DNA from: Phycisphaerales bacterium
GTDB lineage: Bacteria; Planctomycetota; Phycisphaerae; Phycisphaerales; UBA1924
Assembly: GCA_020847535.1 (NCBI GenBank)
Contig: JADLBU010000031.1
Span: 1-64,000 of the forward strand
Direction: 5' to 3'
DNA length: 64,000 bases
The position numbers and the translations under genes are program-made. Within the stretch, counting starts at the first letter, position 1. Each line of letters begins with the position of its first letter. Shown here one piece after another: positions 10,413-19,454 of the stretch. The notes below the pieces were generated by a model. That model did not search any database. It worked only from the letters and a program-made list of their open reading frames with translations, and had not been told where the DNA came from.

Positions 10413-10437
10413 GACAGCCCAGACCGACGTCAGACGA

Positions 10438-10466
10438 TTGATCGGCCCCCAGCGCGAGCCTAGAGT
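10438..10466 (+). promoter_or_regulatory. Putative sigma70-type promoter for rpsO
   Basis: TTGATC, 17-nt spacer, TAGAGT upstream of rpsO. Confidence 0.45.
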
Positions 10467-10511
10467 TTCCACTCTGTACACACACGGGCCGAACACAATA
10501 CGGACTTCACG

Positions 10512-10781
10512 ATGGCTGTCCTGACCGAGCAACGCGCCGATATCGTCAAAAGCTACGCCACGCACGCGAAAGACACGGGTTCGCCGGAGGTGCAGATCGC
10601 GCTTCTGTCGGCCCGGATCTCGGAAGTGGCTGAGCACCTCAAGCTTCACGACCATGACTACCACAGCCGCCGCGGGCTGATCATGCTCGTGGGCAAACGC
10701 AACCGCCTGCTGAGGTATCTGGCGCGCACCGATCCCCAGCGATACCAGACGCTGATCGGCCGCTTGGGCCTGCGCAAGTAG
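10512..10781 (+). CDS. rpsO: 30S ribosomal protein S15
   Basis: HAKDTGSPEVQIALLSARISEVAEHLKLHDHDYHSRRGLIMLVGKRNRLLRYL. Confidence 0.98.
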   Translation: MAVLTEQRADIVKSYATHAKDTGSPEVQIALLSARISEVAEHLKLHDHDYHSRRGLIMLVGKRNRLLRYLARTDPQRYQTLIGRLGLRK

Positions 10782-10792
10782 ATGCACATTCG

Positions 10793-10830
10793 CGGCCCGC
10801 TGTCTTGAACGACAGCGGGCCGTTTTCTTT
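10793..10830 (+). terminator. Rho-independent terminator downstream of rpsO
   Basis: Perfect 12-bp stem CGGCCCGCTGTC/GACAGCGGGCCG, 6-nt loop, TTTTCTTT. Confidence 0.92.
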
Positions 10831-10874
10831 CCCGGCTTTGTTGAGTGTCCCGCCCCGAGTGGCAGTGGGCGAAG

Positions 10875-11021
10875 CGCGGTCGACAACCAGGCCTGCCGAA
10901 TGGCCAACGATCGACCGCGTTACGCCTTCTGCCTCTCAATGAGCGGTGGGGAGCCGGGTGTTACATCCAGGCGTGCCCGCCCGGTCCTCGGGCGATTGTC
11001 GCCGAATCGGCGACGCCCGGG
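10875..11021 (+). promoter_or_regulatory. Structured pnp leader (two stem-loops)
   Basis: CGCGGTCGA(10875-10883)/TCGACCGCG(10911-10919) and CTCGGGC-bulge-GTCGCCG-AAT-CGGCGAC-GCCCGGG (10987-11021). Confidence 0.55.
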
Positions 11022-11060
11022 CGCACCCCAGCGCGGGCCTTTGGCTCGAGAGGTATCTCC

Positions 11061-13226
11061 ATGACAAGCTTTGTCTCGTCCCTTCCCTACGTTCATCGCG
11101 TCGAACGTGAGATCGGCGGTCGCACACTGATCCTCGAGACCGGCGCAGTGGCTCGCCAGGCCGGCGCTGCGGTGATGGCGACCTACGGCGGCACCACCGT
11201 GCTGGCGACCGCCCTGCGTGCGGCCCCGCGCGAGGGGATCGACTTCTTCCCCCTCACCGTCGACTACCGCGAGAAGACCTCGGCCGCGGGCAAGTTCCCC
11301 GGCGGCTTCCGCAAGCGCGAGGGTCCGCCCAACGAGAAGGAAGTCCTGACGATGCGGATGATCGATCGCCCGATCCGTCCGCTCTTCCCCGACGGCTTCA
11401 TCGACGAGGTCCAGGTCCAGGTCTTCGTCATGAGCCACGACGGCGAGAACGACAGCGATGTGCTTGCCGGCACCGCCGCCTCGGCCGCCCTTGCGATCTC
11501 GGACATCCCCTTCGAGGGCCCGATCGCCACCGTCCGCGTCGGCCGCATCCACACCGATGCCGGCCCGCAGTACGTGGTCAACCCCACGATCTCACAGCTT
11601 GACTACTCCGACCTTGACCTGGTCCTCTCGGGCCACAAGGACGGCATGAACATGATCGAGGTCGGCGCTGCCGAGGTCGATGAGGCCGGTGTGCACGGCG
11701 CGATCGCGTTCGGCTACGACAACATCAAGAACATCCTCTCGCTCATCGATGAATTGACCGCCCGCGCGGGCCAGCAGAAGGTGATCGGGGAGCTGGCGCT
11801 CCCGGCGGCCGACGTCGTCGAGAAGGTCAAGATGTACGCCGAAGCCGAGATGGTGGCGGCGCGCAAGGTCCCCGGCAAGCACGACCGCGGGGATGCCGTC
11901 GATGCGCTCAAGAAGAAGATCCTCGATGCGCACTTCGCGATCAACGAGGGCGGCACCTACGGGGACTACGCCCGCAGCGTGAAGGCCCGCAACCACGCCA
12001 AGGATGCCCTCAAGCGCCTCGAGGAGAAGGTCACCCGCCGGCTGATCGTCGAGTCCAAGGTCCGCGCTGACGGCCGCGGCCCCCGGGAGATCCGCAAGAT
12101 CACCGGCTCGGTCGGTGTGTTCGCCCGCACGCACGGCTCGGCCTTCTTCCAGCGCGGGGAGACCCAGAGCCTGGTGTCGGTCACGCTTGGCACCGGCAAG
12201 GATGAGCAGATCGTCGATGGGCTGATCCCCGAGTACAGCAAGAAGTTCCTGCTCCATTACAACTTCCCGCCATTCTCGACCGGCGAGGTCAAGCGCATCA
12301 GCGCTCCCGGACGCCGCGAGATCGGCCACGGAGCGCTCGCCGAGCGCTCGCTCCTGGGCGTCCTGCCCAGCCCGGATGTATTTCCCTACACCGTCCGCGT
12401 CGTCAGCGACATCACCGAGTCCAACGGCAGCTCGTCGATGGCCTCGGTCTGCGGCGGGTGTCTGGCGCTCATGGATGCGGGTGTTCCCATCCGCGCCACG
12501 GTCGCGGGCATCTCCGTCGGCCGGTTCGCCGACGACAACGACCAGAACGAGATTTTCGTCACCGACATCATCGGCGAGGAAGACTTCTTCGGGGACATGG
12601 ACTTCAAGGTCTCGGGCACCAGGGATGGGATCACCGGCATCCAGCTGGACCTCAAGACCCGCGGGCTGAACCTGGAGCAGATCTCCCGCATCTTCGCCCA
12701 GGCCAAGGAGGGGCGCCTGGAGATCATCAACACGATGGAGGGGATCATCCCCGCCCCGCGTGCGGATATTTCTCCGCTGGCGCCGCGCCTGGTCACGATC
12801 CAGATCGACCCGGAGAAGATCGGCAAGCTCATTGGCCCCGGCGGCAAGATGATCCGCGGCCTGCAGGACAAGTGGGGCGTCACCATCGACGTCGAGGACG
12901 ACGGCACGGTCATGCTCGCGGCCTCCAACGGGGAGTCCCTCCAGGGCGCCCAGCAGGAGATCGAGGCGATGTGCGCCGAGATCAAGGTGGGCGCGACGTA
13001 CACCGGCAAGGTCGTCAGCGTCAAGGACTTCGGCGCGTTTGTCGAGCTCGCCCCCGGCACCGACGGCATGTGCCACATCTCCGAGTTGGCCGATGGTTAC
13101 GTCAAGGCCGTCTCGGATGTGGTTCGGGTCGGGGATGTGGTGAAGGTCAAGGTGATCCTGGTGGATGACCAGGGCCGCATCAAGCTCAGCCGGAAGGCGG
13201 CGATGGCCGAGGATAGCAAGAAGTAG
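11061..13226 (+). CDS. pnp: Polyribonucleotide nucleotidyltransferase (PNPase)
   Basis: RNase PH repeats, KH motif IGKLIGPGGKMIRGLQ and S1 domain; syntenic with rpsO. Confidence 0.97.
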   Translation: MTSFVSSLPYVHRVEREIGGRTLILETGAVARQAGAAVMATYGGTTVLATALRAAPREGIDFFPLTVDYREKTSAAGKFPGGFRKREGPPNEKEVLTMRMIDRPIRPLFPDGFIDEVQVQVFVMSHDGENDSDVLAGTAASAALAISDIPFEGPIATVRVGRIHTDAGPQYVVNPTISQLDYSDLDLVLSGHKDGMNMIEVGAAEVDEAGVHGAIAFGYDNIKNILSLIDELTARAGQQKVIGELALPAADVVEKVKMYAEAEMVAARKVPGKHDRGDAVDALKKKILDAHFAINEGGTYGDYARSVKARNHAKDALKRLEEKVTRRLIVESKVRADGRGPREIRKITGSVGVFARTHGSAFFQRGETQSLVSVTLGTGKDEQIVDGLIPEYSKKFLLHYNFPPFSTGEVKRISAPGRREIGHGALAERSLLGVLPSPDVFPYTVRVVSDITESNGSSSMASVCGGCLALMDAGVPIRATVAGISVGRFADDNDQNEIFVTDIIGEEDFFGDMDFKVSGTRDGITGIQLDLKTRGLNLEQISRIFAQAKEGRLEIINTMEGIIPAPRADISPLAPRLVTIQIDPEKIGKLIGPGGKMIRGLQDKWGVTIDVEDDGTVMLAASNGESLQGAQQEIEAMCAEIKVGATYTGKVVSVKDFGAFVELAPGTDGMCHISELADGYVKAVSDVVRVGDVVKVKVILVDDQGRIKLSRKAAMAEDSKK

Positions 13227-13298
13227 CCTGCCGATTTCGCCGTGCCGCACCAGGCGGCCCGGTACGAATCCAAGCTCTTACAACATGGACGCTTACAT

Positions 13299-13330
13299 GC
13301 CCGCTCCCGATCGTCGGGGGCGGGCTGTTC
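13299..13330 (+). terminator. Probable pnp terminator
   Basis: GCCCGCTCCCGA-TCG-TCGGGGGCGGGC near-perfect stem followed by a weak T-rich stretch. Confidence 0.5.
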
Positions 13331-13363
13331 GTTACACGGTCGGCCTCGTATACACAACAGGCG

Positions 13364-13391
13364 TTGACCTGACTCCCGGCGATGGTACATT
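13364..13391 (+). promoter_or_regulatory. Putative sigma70-type promoter for csp leader
   Basis: TTGACC, 16-nt spacer, TACATT, about 260 nt upstream of the csp ATG. Confidence 0.5.
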
Positions 13392-13397
13392 GATAGT

Positions 13398-13648
13398 GCC
13401 GCGCGAGGGGTTCTCTCTGGTGCGGACAGTGGCGGGGCCGCGTAGAGAGACCGGACCCGTCCTGGCGATACATATGGCTGCGGGCGCCCGCGCACAGGAC
13501 GCACGGGCTTTTTGCGGAGGGAGAGTTCGCCGATGCGCCGGTCTGGGAGCGGTGTGCACCCCGACGGGCAACGGTGCCTGGCAGCCCGGAACCGACACAT
13601 TGTGTCGGGTGGCCGGGTAGTGGGGTCTCTTCGTAAAGGACCGGGCAC
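13398..13648 (+). promoter_or_regulatory. Long structured 5' leader of the cold-shock gene (candidate cis-regulatory RNA)
   Basis: Consecutive stem-loops read directly: 13409-13417/13445-13452, 13458-13464/13495-13501, 13585-13617 composite hairpin, and 13624-13642 hairpin containing the SD. Confidence 0.5.
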
Positions 13649-13936
13649 ATGAACGACCAGACGCCACAGTTGCTCCAGGCCACGGAGGGTGTCGTCAAGT
13701 GGTTTGATCCGCGCAAGGGCTTCGGATTCATCGTCGGTCCCGAGGGGCAGGACATCTTTGTTCACTACTCCGTGATCGAGGGTGACGGGTACAAGGTTCT
13801 CAAGGACGGGTCCAAGGTCACGTACGATGCCCAGAAGTCCGACAAGGGCTGGAAGGCCACGCGCGTGATCCGCGTCGAGACCGTGGAGGTCACGGTGGTT
13901 CCCAGGCGCGGGTATACGCGATCCCCCCGGCGATGA
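13649..13936 (+). CDS. Cold-shock domain protein
   Basis: GVVKWFDPRKGFGFIVGPEGQDIFVHYSVIEGDGYKVLKDGSKVTYD: RNP1/RNP2 cold-shock motifs. Confidence 0.95.
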   Translation: MNDQTPQLLQATEGVVKWFDPRKGFGFIVGPEGQDIFVHYSVIEGDGYKVLKDGSKVTYDAQKSDKGWKATRVIRVETVEVTVVPRRGYTRSPRR

Positions 13937-14006
13937 TCGGCGCGCGGAGACCGGTTCGTATCCCCGCAGCGCAGCTTCGGCGCTGCGGGCGTCCTTCAAT
14001 CCATCG

Positions 14007-14969
14007 ATGTCCGATGCACTTTCATTCATCACCGGCGGTGTGGTCGGCAGCGCCTTGGCCGCGCTGATCGCCCGCTGGATGGTGCGACGGGTCATCCGCC
14101 GCAACCGCGCTGCCGAACGGCGGGCGCGGGATGCCGAGCGGCTCGCCGACCTGGGCGCGATGACCAGCGGCTTGGCCCACGAGATCAAGAACCCACTCTC
14201 GACCATCGGGCTCAACGCCCAGCTCCTGGGTGAGGCCGTCGATGAATCGGGCCTGGATGGCGAGTCGCGCGGCCGACTCTCGCGGCGGATCGCCTCCCTG
14301 CGCCGGGAGGTCGAGCGCCTCAAGGGGATCCTCTCGGACTTCCTTCAGTACGCCGGGGAACTCCGCCTCCAGCCGGGGCCGGCGGACCTGAACCAGGTGG
14401 TTGATGAACTGGTGGACTTCTTCCTGCCCCAGGCCGAGCACCACGGCGTGCGCCTGCGGGCCGACCTGACCGGCGGGACGGTGTGGGCGGAGATCGATGT
14501 CCCCCTGATCAAGCAGGCGGTCCTGAATCTCATGCTCAACGCGGTTCAGGCGATGGCGGGGCCATTCAGCGCCGATGAATCCGCGGCGGGTCGCCATCCG
14601 TCGAACTTTGGAGAGTTGATCCTGCGCACGCACACCGGCCGGGATACGGATGGTTCTGCGACGGTGATCCTGCATGTCATCGACACGGGGCCGGGGATAC
14701 CCGCCGAAGCGCTCGCGAAGATCTTTCAGCCCTACTTCACGACCAAGTCCGGGGGCACCGGCCTAGGACTGCCTACGACCCGCAGGCTCATCGAAGCCCA
14801 CGGCGGGCGGATCGATGTCTTCACGCAGCCCGGCAAGGGAACCGATTTCATGGTTGTGCTTCCGGCGGCAAGCCCTCCCGCCGTGCAGACCTCAGCGCCG
14901 ATGTCCGGCGCGGCGGCGGAGAGCAACAGCGCTGCGGCCGGATCGGTCGGCGCCCGGTCGCCTTCATAG
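14007..14969 (+). CDS. Two-component sensor histidine kinase (NtrB-like)
   Basis: H-box LAHEIKNPLSTIGLNAQLL, N-box LNLMLNAVQAM, G-boxes DTGPGIP and GGTGLGLPTTRRLIEAHGG. Confidence 0.93.
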   Translation: MSDALSFITGGVVGSALAALIARWMVRRVIRRNRAAERRARDAERLADLGAMTSGLAHEIKNPLSTIGLNAQLLGEAVDESGLDGESRGRLSRRIASLRREVERLKGILSDFLQYAGELRLQPGPADLNQVVDELVDFFLPQAEHHGVRLRADLTGGTVWAEIDVPLIKQAVLNLMLNAVQAMAGPFSADESAAGRHPSNFGELILRTHTGRDTDGSATVILHVIDTGPGIPAEALAKIFQPYFTTKSGGTGLGLPTTRRLIEAHGGRIDVFTQPGKGTDFMVVLPAASPPAVQTSAPMSGAAAESNSAAAGSVGARSPS

Positions 14970-15080
14970 GGATTCCGTCAGCAGCGGGGGAGCCGTGATC
15001 GCTCGCGGCGGTCAAGATCAAAGGACCAGTTCAAAGTCCTGCATAACCTCCGGGCGTCCATCGGCCGATATCCTCGCTTG

Positions 15081-16235
15081 ATGCGTTACGCGATGATCAT
15101 GGCGGGCGGCGCGGGGACCAGGCTCTGGCCCATGAGCCGCCGCGGCATGCCCAAGCAGTTGATCCGGTTCATTCCAGCGCCCGGCGGGGATGCAGAGGCG
15201 CCGCAGATATCCCTGCTGGATCTGGCCGCCCGGCGGCTGGAGGGGCTGATCGAGCCGACGCGCCGCTTCATCTGCACCGCCGAGGCGTATCGCGAGGTGA
15301 TCCGCCGGGAGATCCCCGGCTTTGACAGCGCCGATGGGGATGCCCGGATCCTGGGTGAGCCGGCCGGTCGCGACACGGTGAATGCCGTCGCGTTCGGCGC
15401 GGTGGTTCTCCAGAAGATCGATCCCGATGCCGTGTTCGCCGTCCTGACCGCCGACCACATCATCGAGCCATTGGATGTCTTCCGGACGCGCATGGAGCTG
15501 GGCTATCGCCTGGTCGAGCAGGATCCGCGTCGGCTGGTGACGTTCTCGATCAAGCCCACTTACCCGGCGACCGGGTTCGGGTACGTCGAGCGCGGGACAC
15601 CTATCCGAGGCATCGACGGCGCGGAGGTCTCCGGGCAGCACATCGCCTTTCACGTCGAGCGCTTCGTCGAGAAGCCCGATCTGCCCAAGGCGCAGGCGTA
15701 CGTGGAATCGGGCGCGTTCGGATGGAACAGCGGCATGTTCGTCTGGAAGGCGGCGACGTTCCTTGATGCCCTCAAGAAGTACCGGCCGGAGAATCACGAA
15801 GGGATCATGAAACTCCAGACCGCCTGGGGCACACCCGAACAGCAACGCGTGCTCGCCGATGTCTATCCGCAACTGGGAAAGATCAGCGTGGATTACGCCG
15901 TGATGGAGCCGATCACTAAGACCAAGGATCGGCAGTTCTCGGTATGCACCGTGCAGATGGACCTGCGGTGGCTGGATGTGGGAAGCTGGCCCAGCTACGG
16001 AGAAACCGTGTCGCCCGATGATGCCGGCAACCGGTTGGTTGGGCCGACGCCGCCGACCGTGCAGAAGGGCCGAAACAACCTGGTGGTCAGCGCGGTCCCC
16101 GGTCACACGATCGCCCTCCTGGGCGTCGAGGATCTGATCGTCGTGCATACCGCCGATGCGACGCTGGTGATGCCGCGTCAGCGGGCAGAGGAACTCAAGG
16201 ATCTGCACGCCAAAGTCGACGAAAAGCTCCGCTGA
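15081..16235 (+). CDS. Mannose-1-phosphate guanylyltransferase
   Basis: MIMAGGAGTRLWPMSRRGMPKQL nucleotidyltransferase signature; FVEKPDLPKAQAYVESGAFGWNSGMFVW. Confidence 0.9.
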   Translation: MRYAMIMAGGAGTRLWPMSRRGMPKQLIRFIPAPGGDAEAPQISLLDLAARRLEGLIEPTRRFICTAEAYREVIRREIPGFDSADGDARILGEPAGRDTVNAVAFGAVVLQKIDPDAVFAVLTADHIIEPLDVFRTRMELGYRLVEQDPRRLVTFSIKPTYPATGFGYVERGTPIRGIDGAEVSGQHIAFHVERFVEKPDLPKAQAYVESGAFGWNSGMFVWKAATFLDALKKYRPENHEGIMKLQTAWGTPEQQRVLADVYPQLGKISVDYAVMEPITKTKDRQFSVCTVQMDLRWLDVGSWPSYGETVSPDDAGNRLVGPTPPTVQKGRNNLVVSAVPGHTIALLGVEDLIVVHTADATLVMPRQRAEELKDLHAKVDEKLR

Positions 16236-16843
16236 ACACCTCGTATCAGCGCTAGCTTTATAAAAATAATCTCTTGTTTCTTACCGGACAATCTGCGATC
16301 CTGCGGTGGATCGGATGAAAGGTTCTCTATCTACTTGGTCTTTGTTATGGTAACAGGTTCAGAGAGAGAGTTCGGCGCCTTTTTCATGCGGTTCAACCAG
16401 CTCCCTCAGCGGGGCGCACGGCGAGGCCGGGCTGTCGCGTCGCCGCCATCGACCCGAATCTGCGCAGTCAGGGCGTGCAGATTTGACCGATGGTGACGGC
16501 GTCCCGGCTGGGCGTTGGGCGGCAACGCTCGGTGCCGGTGGGTCATTCCGGCGCATTTCTGGATGCGAGCGAGATCCTGATGTCCAATATCGCGAGCAAC
16601 GTTGGCGTGTTCTGAGCGATTTGCGAAAGGCGTGTACGAGATAGATGTTCTATTTCTGCAAGGTGTTCGGGGCCTGCTGTTCCGATGTTTCGGGAACACC
16701 CACCGTCAGGGCTCCGTACCGGGCAGGACATAACCGGGGCGGTCGGAGCGGAAGGTCCGCGCTGATCCAGGGCATCGCATCGGCTGTGTCTGAGAGAGAG
16801 TTCGTCAGGGGTTCTTCTCGTCTTAATCTCGTTGGGGAAACGG

Positions 16844-18709
16844 ATGGGTAACATGATCATTTCCGTCTGTTGCGGGCTTCGCGGCGCGCTTCGGTGTGCA
16901 GCCGCTGGAATTCTACTGTCGGGTGTCGGCGCTGCTCCTGCGGCGGCCGCCGAATTACCGGACGTTGCGCCGCCAGCGTTCAAGCCTGTCCGGGGTGTGC
17001 GCGAGTACTCGGGTCAGTTGATCGTCAAGCCCCGCGCCGGCGTGGTGGCGAGCACGCCGGGTGCGCTGCCGCGCGGCGCATTGATCGCCGGGGTGGTGTC
17101 GGATACAGGGGAGTGGATCGTCCGCCTGCCCAAGGGCGCCGATGATGGCAAGTCCGCGATGAGCATGACGTCCTCGGGTCGCTTTGTGTACGCCGAGCCC
17201 GACTGGATCGTCTTCCCCGCAGGCCTTCCCAACGACACGCTCTACTCGGCCCAGTGGCACCACGAGCGCATCGGGGATCCGGCGGCGTGGAACTTCTGGA
17301 CCGGCTCCGGCGGCATCACGGTTGCGATCGTGGACTCTGGTGTCGATCTGACGCACCCCGACCTGGCTTCGTTGCTGGTGAGCGGGTACAACGCCGCGAG
17401 CAAGCTGGAGCAATCCGCGGGCGGGGATGTCTCGGACATCTCATCGGTCGGGCACGGCACGGCCGTGGCGGGGTGCGCGGGCGCAGCGGGCAACAACAAC
17501 TACGGTGTTGCGGGGATCGGCTGGAACTTCCGCCTGATGCCGATTCGTGCATCCAATGATCCGACCGGGTCGGCTGTACTGAGCGTGGTGCTTCAGGGTG
17601 CGCGCTGGGCGGTCGATCACGGCGCCAAGGTGATCAATGCCAGCTATGCCGGCGTTGCCTCGACCAGCGTGCAGTCGACGGGAGCCTACATCCGGGATCG
17701 CGGCGGCATCCTGGTCTGGGCGGCAGGCAACAGCGGCATCGTGCTGGGCCCTTCGGTCGATTGGCCGGACGTGGTGATCGTCGGCGCCACCGATCAGAAC
17801 GATGCACGTCCTCCGTGGGCCAACTACGGGGCCGCGCTGGATGTGGTCGCCCCGGGCACTGCGATCAAGACGACGACCAAGGGTTCGGCGTTCGGGGACT
17901 ACGAGGGCACGAGCTTTTCATCGCCGATCGTTGCCGGCGCCTTGGCGCTGGCGTGGTCGGTCGATCCGACGCTGACGCGAGCGCAGGTGCTTGATTCGGT
18001 GCTTCTGTCCACGGAGGATCTCGGGGCCATCGGTGAGGATGACAGCTTCGGCCGCGGCATGGTCGATTCGTTCGCCGGCACGCTGCGTGCCTGGCGCGAG
18101 GCGCATGTCTTGAGCGCGCCGTTCACGGACCTGGCCGTGGCGGGCCCGGTGGATCCCATCCACTGGCCGGTGCGCCCCCTGCAAGCCGTGGAGCAGGTTC
18201 ACTTCGGGGACGACCTCAACGCCCCGGCGTTGCAGATGATTTCCGGGGAGATCATGGAGAGCACGTCGATCGACCTGGCGGGGGCGCTACCCGGCAGGAC
18301 GCAACTGCGGCTCTGGACGTTCCAGGAGCTGGACTTCTACGAGGCGACAATCGATGTAGAGTTCCTGGCGAACGACGGGTCGTGGTCGATGCTGGTGGAC
18401 AACGCGGCGTTCCTCGAGGGCCCGCACGAGCACGCGTGGTTCTTGCCCGACGAGGCGATCCACGACAGGTTTGCGATCCGCATGACCGCGGTGGGCTCTC
18501 CCGGCGCATCGGTGTACACGTCCACCGTGACGGTGGGTGAAGGATGCGTTGCCGACTTCGACCACAGCGGGTTTGTCGACGTCGACGACTTCATTACGTT
18601 TGTCGAGGCGTTTGAGATGGGCGACCAGTCGGCGGATGTCGATCTCAGCGGTTTCGTCGACATCGACGACTTCACCAGCTTCGTGACCTCGTTTGGCGTG
18701 GGCTGTTGA
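16844..18709 (+). CDS. Secreted S8 (subtilisin-like) serine peptidase with C-terminal GC-type dockerin-like tail
   Basis: Asp IVDSGVDLTHPDLA, His GHGTAVAGCAGA, Ser GTSFSSPIVAGA; C-term VADFDHSGFVDVDDFITFVEAFEMGDQSADVDLSGFVDIDDFTSFVTSFGVGC. Confidence 0.93.
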   Translation: MGNMIISVCCGLRGALRCAAAGILLSGVGAAPAAAAELPDVAPPAFKPVRGVREYSGQLIVKPRAGVVASTPGALPRGALIAGVVSDTGEWIVRLPKGADDGKSAMSMTSSGRFVYAEPDWIVFPAGLPNDTLYSAQWHHERIGDPAAWNFWTGSGGITVAIVDSGVDLTHPDLASLLVSGYNAASKLEQSAGGDVSDISSVGHGTAVAGCAGAAGNNNYGVAGIGWNFRLMPIRASNDPTGSAVLSVVLQGARWAVDHGAKVINASYAGVASTSVQSTGAYIRDRGGILVWAAGNSGIVLGPSVDWPDVVIVGATDQNDARPPWANYGAALDVVAPGTAIKTTTKGSAFGDYEGTSFSSPIVAGALALAWSVDPTLTRAQVLDSVLLSTEDLGAIGEDDSFGRGMVDSFAGTLRAWREAHVLSAPFTDLAVAGPVDPIHWPVRPLQAVEQVHFGDDLNAPALQMISGEIMESTSIDLAGALPGRTQLRLWTFQELDFYEATIDVEFLANDGSWSMLVDNAAFLEGPHEHAWFLPDEAIHDRFAIRMTAVGSPGASVYTSTVTVGEGCVADFDHSGFVDVDDFITFVEAFEMGDQSADVDLSGFVDIDDFTSFVTSFGVGC

Positions 18710-18788
18710 GCTGGGGCCCTGGGCTTGCCGCGATGCATCCCGTGGGGGACGATTCCCCGGAGCGCCCGCGCGTCGCCTGAAGGGTCGC

Positions 18789-19454
18789 ATGCCCCCGACT
18801 ATCCCATCCACCGCCGCGGAGAACCGATGGCCCGTGCGGGCGTGGCTCGATGCCTCCACCCAAGGGCCAGCCTTGGACCAGCTCGAGTCGGTCTACGCCG
18901 ATCTGCGCACGCGGACCGCACTGCGGCGGCCGATCTGCCGCTCGTCGGGTCGCTGCTGCAACTTCGACGCATGGGGCCACCGGCTGTACGTCACGGGGCT
19001 CGAAGCGGCGTACGCGTGGGTCAGGCTCGAGCGAGCCCGTCGGCCGACGATCGAGGTGATCACGAGTGCCAGGGCCAGCGGCGGCTGCCCGTTCCAGTCC
19101 GGCACGCTCTGCTCGATCCACGAGATCAAGCCGCTTGGGTGTCGGGTGTACTTCTGCGACCAGACGAGCGATCAGTGGCAGCAGGAGGTCACCGAGCAGA
19201 TGCTCGCCCGGCTCCGCGCGGTGCATGAATCAATGGGACTGGGGTATATCTACGCCGAGTGGCGAGAGCTGCTGGAAGCGCTGGCGGCGACCCCGGGCGC
19301 GGCCGATTGGCCGACCCTGACTTCCACGATCGGGTGCTCAAGCTCGCCATTGGCCGATTCGGGCTCCGGCGGAGCCACGGGTTCGAGCGCGGGTTCGGTG
19401 GGCCTGACGATCGACCGGCGGATCGTCGATCGCCGGAGCGACGATCCGATCTGA
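18789..19454 (+). CDS. YkgJ-type cysteine-cluster protein
   Basis: CRSSGRCCNFD...GGCPFQSGTLCSIHEIKPLGCRVYFCD cysteine cluster. Confidence 0.75.
   Translation: MPPTIPSTAAENRWPVRAWLDASTQGPALDQLESVYADLRTRTALRRPICRSSGRCCNFDAWGHRLYVTGLEAAYAWVRLERARRPTIEVITSARASGGCPFQSGTLCSIHEIKPLGCRVYFCDQTSDQWQQEVTEQMLARLRAVHESMGLGYIYAEWRELLEALAATPGAADWPTLTSTIGCSSSPLADSGSGGATGSSAGSVGLTIDRRIVDRRSDDPI

Noticed and set aside
11592-13250. 552-aa antisense ORF opposite pnp
   Set aside because: Mirror ORF caused by high GC codon bias; composition is Asp/Leu/Gly-rich nonsense and the sense PNPase is unambiguous
13398-13648. csp leader as a stand-alone 6S, SRP or RNase P RNA
   Set aside because: No recognisable conserved motifs of those RNAs; location and the SD hairpin fit a cis-acting leader better
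15018-16208. 396-aa antisense ORF opposite the mannose-1-phosphate guanylyltransferase gene
   Set aside because: Shadow ORF of a clearly conserved gene
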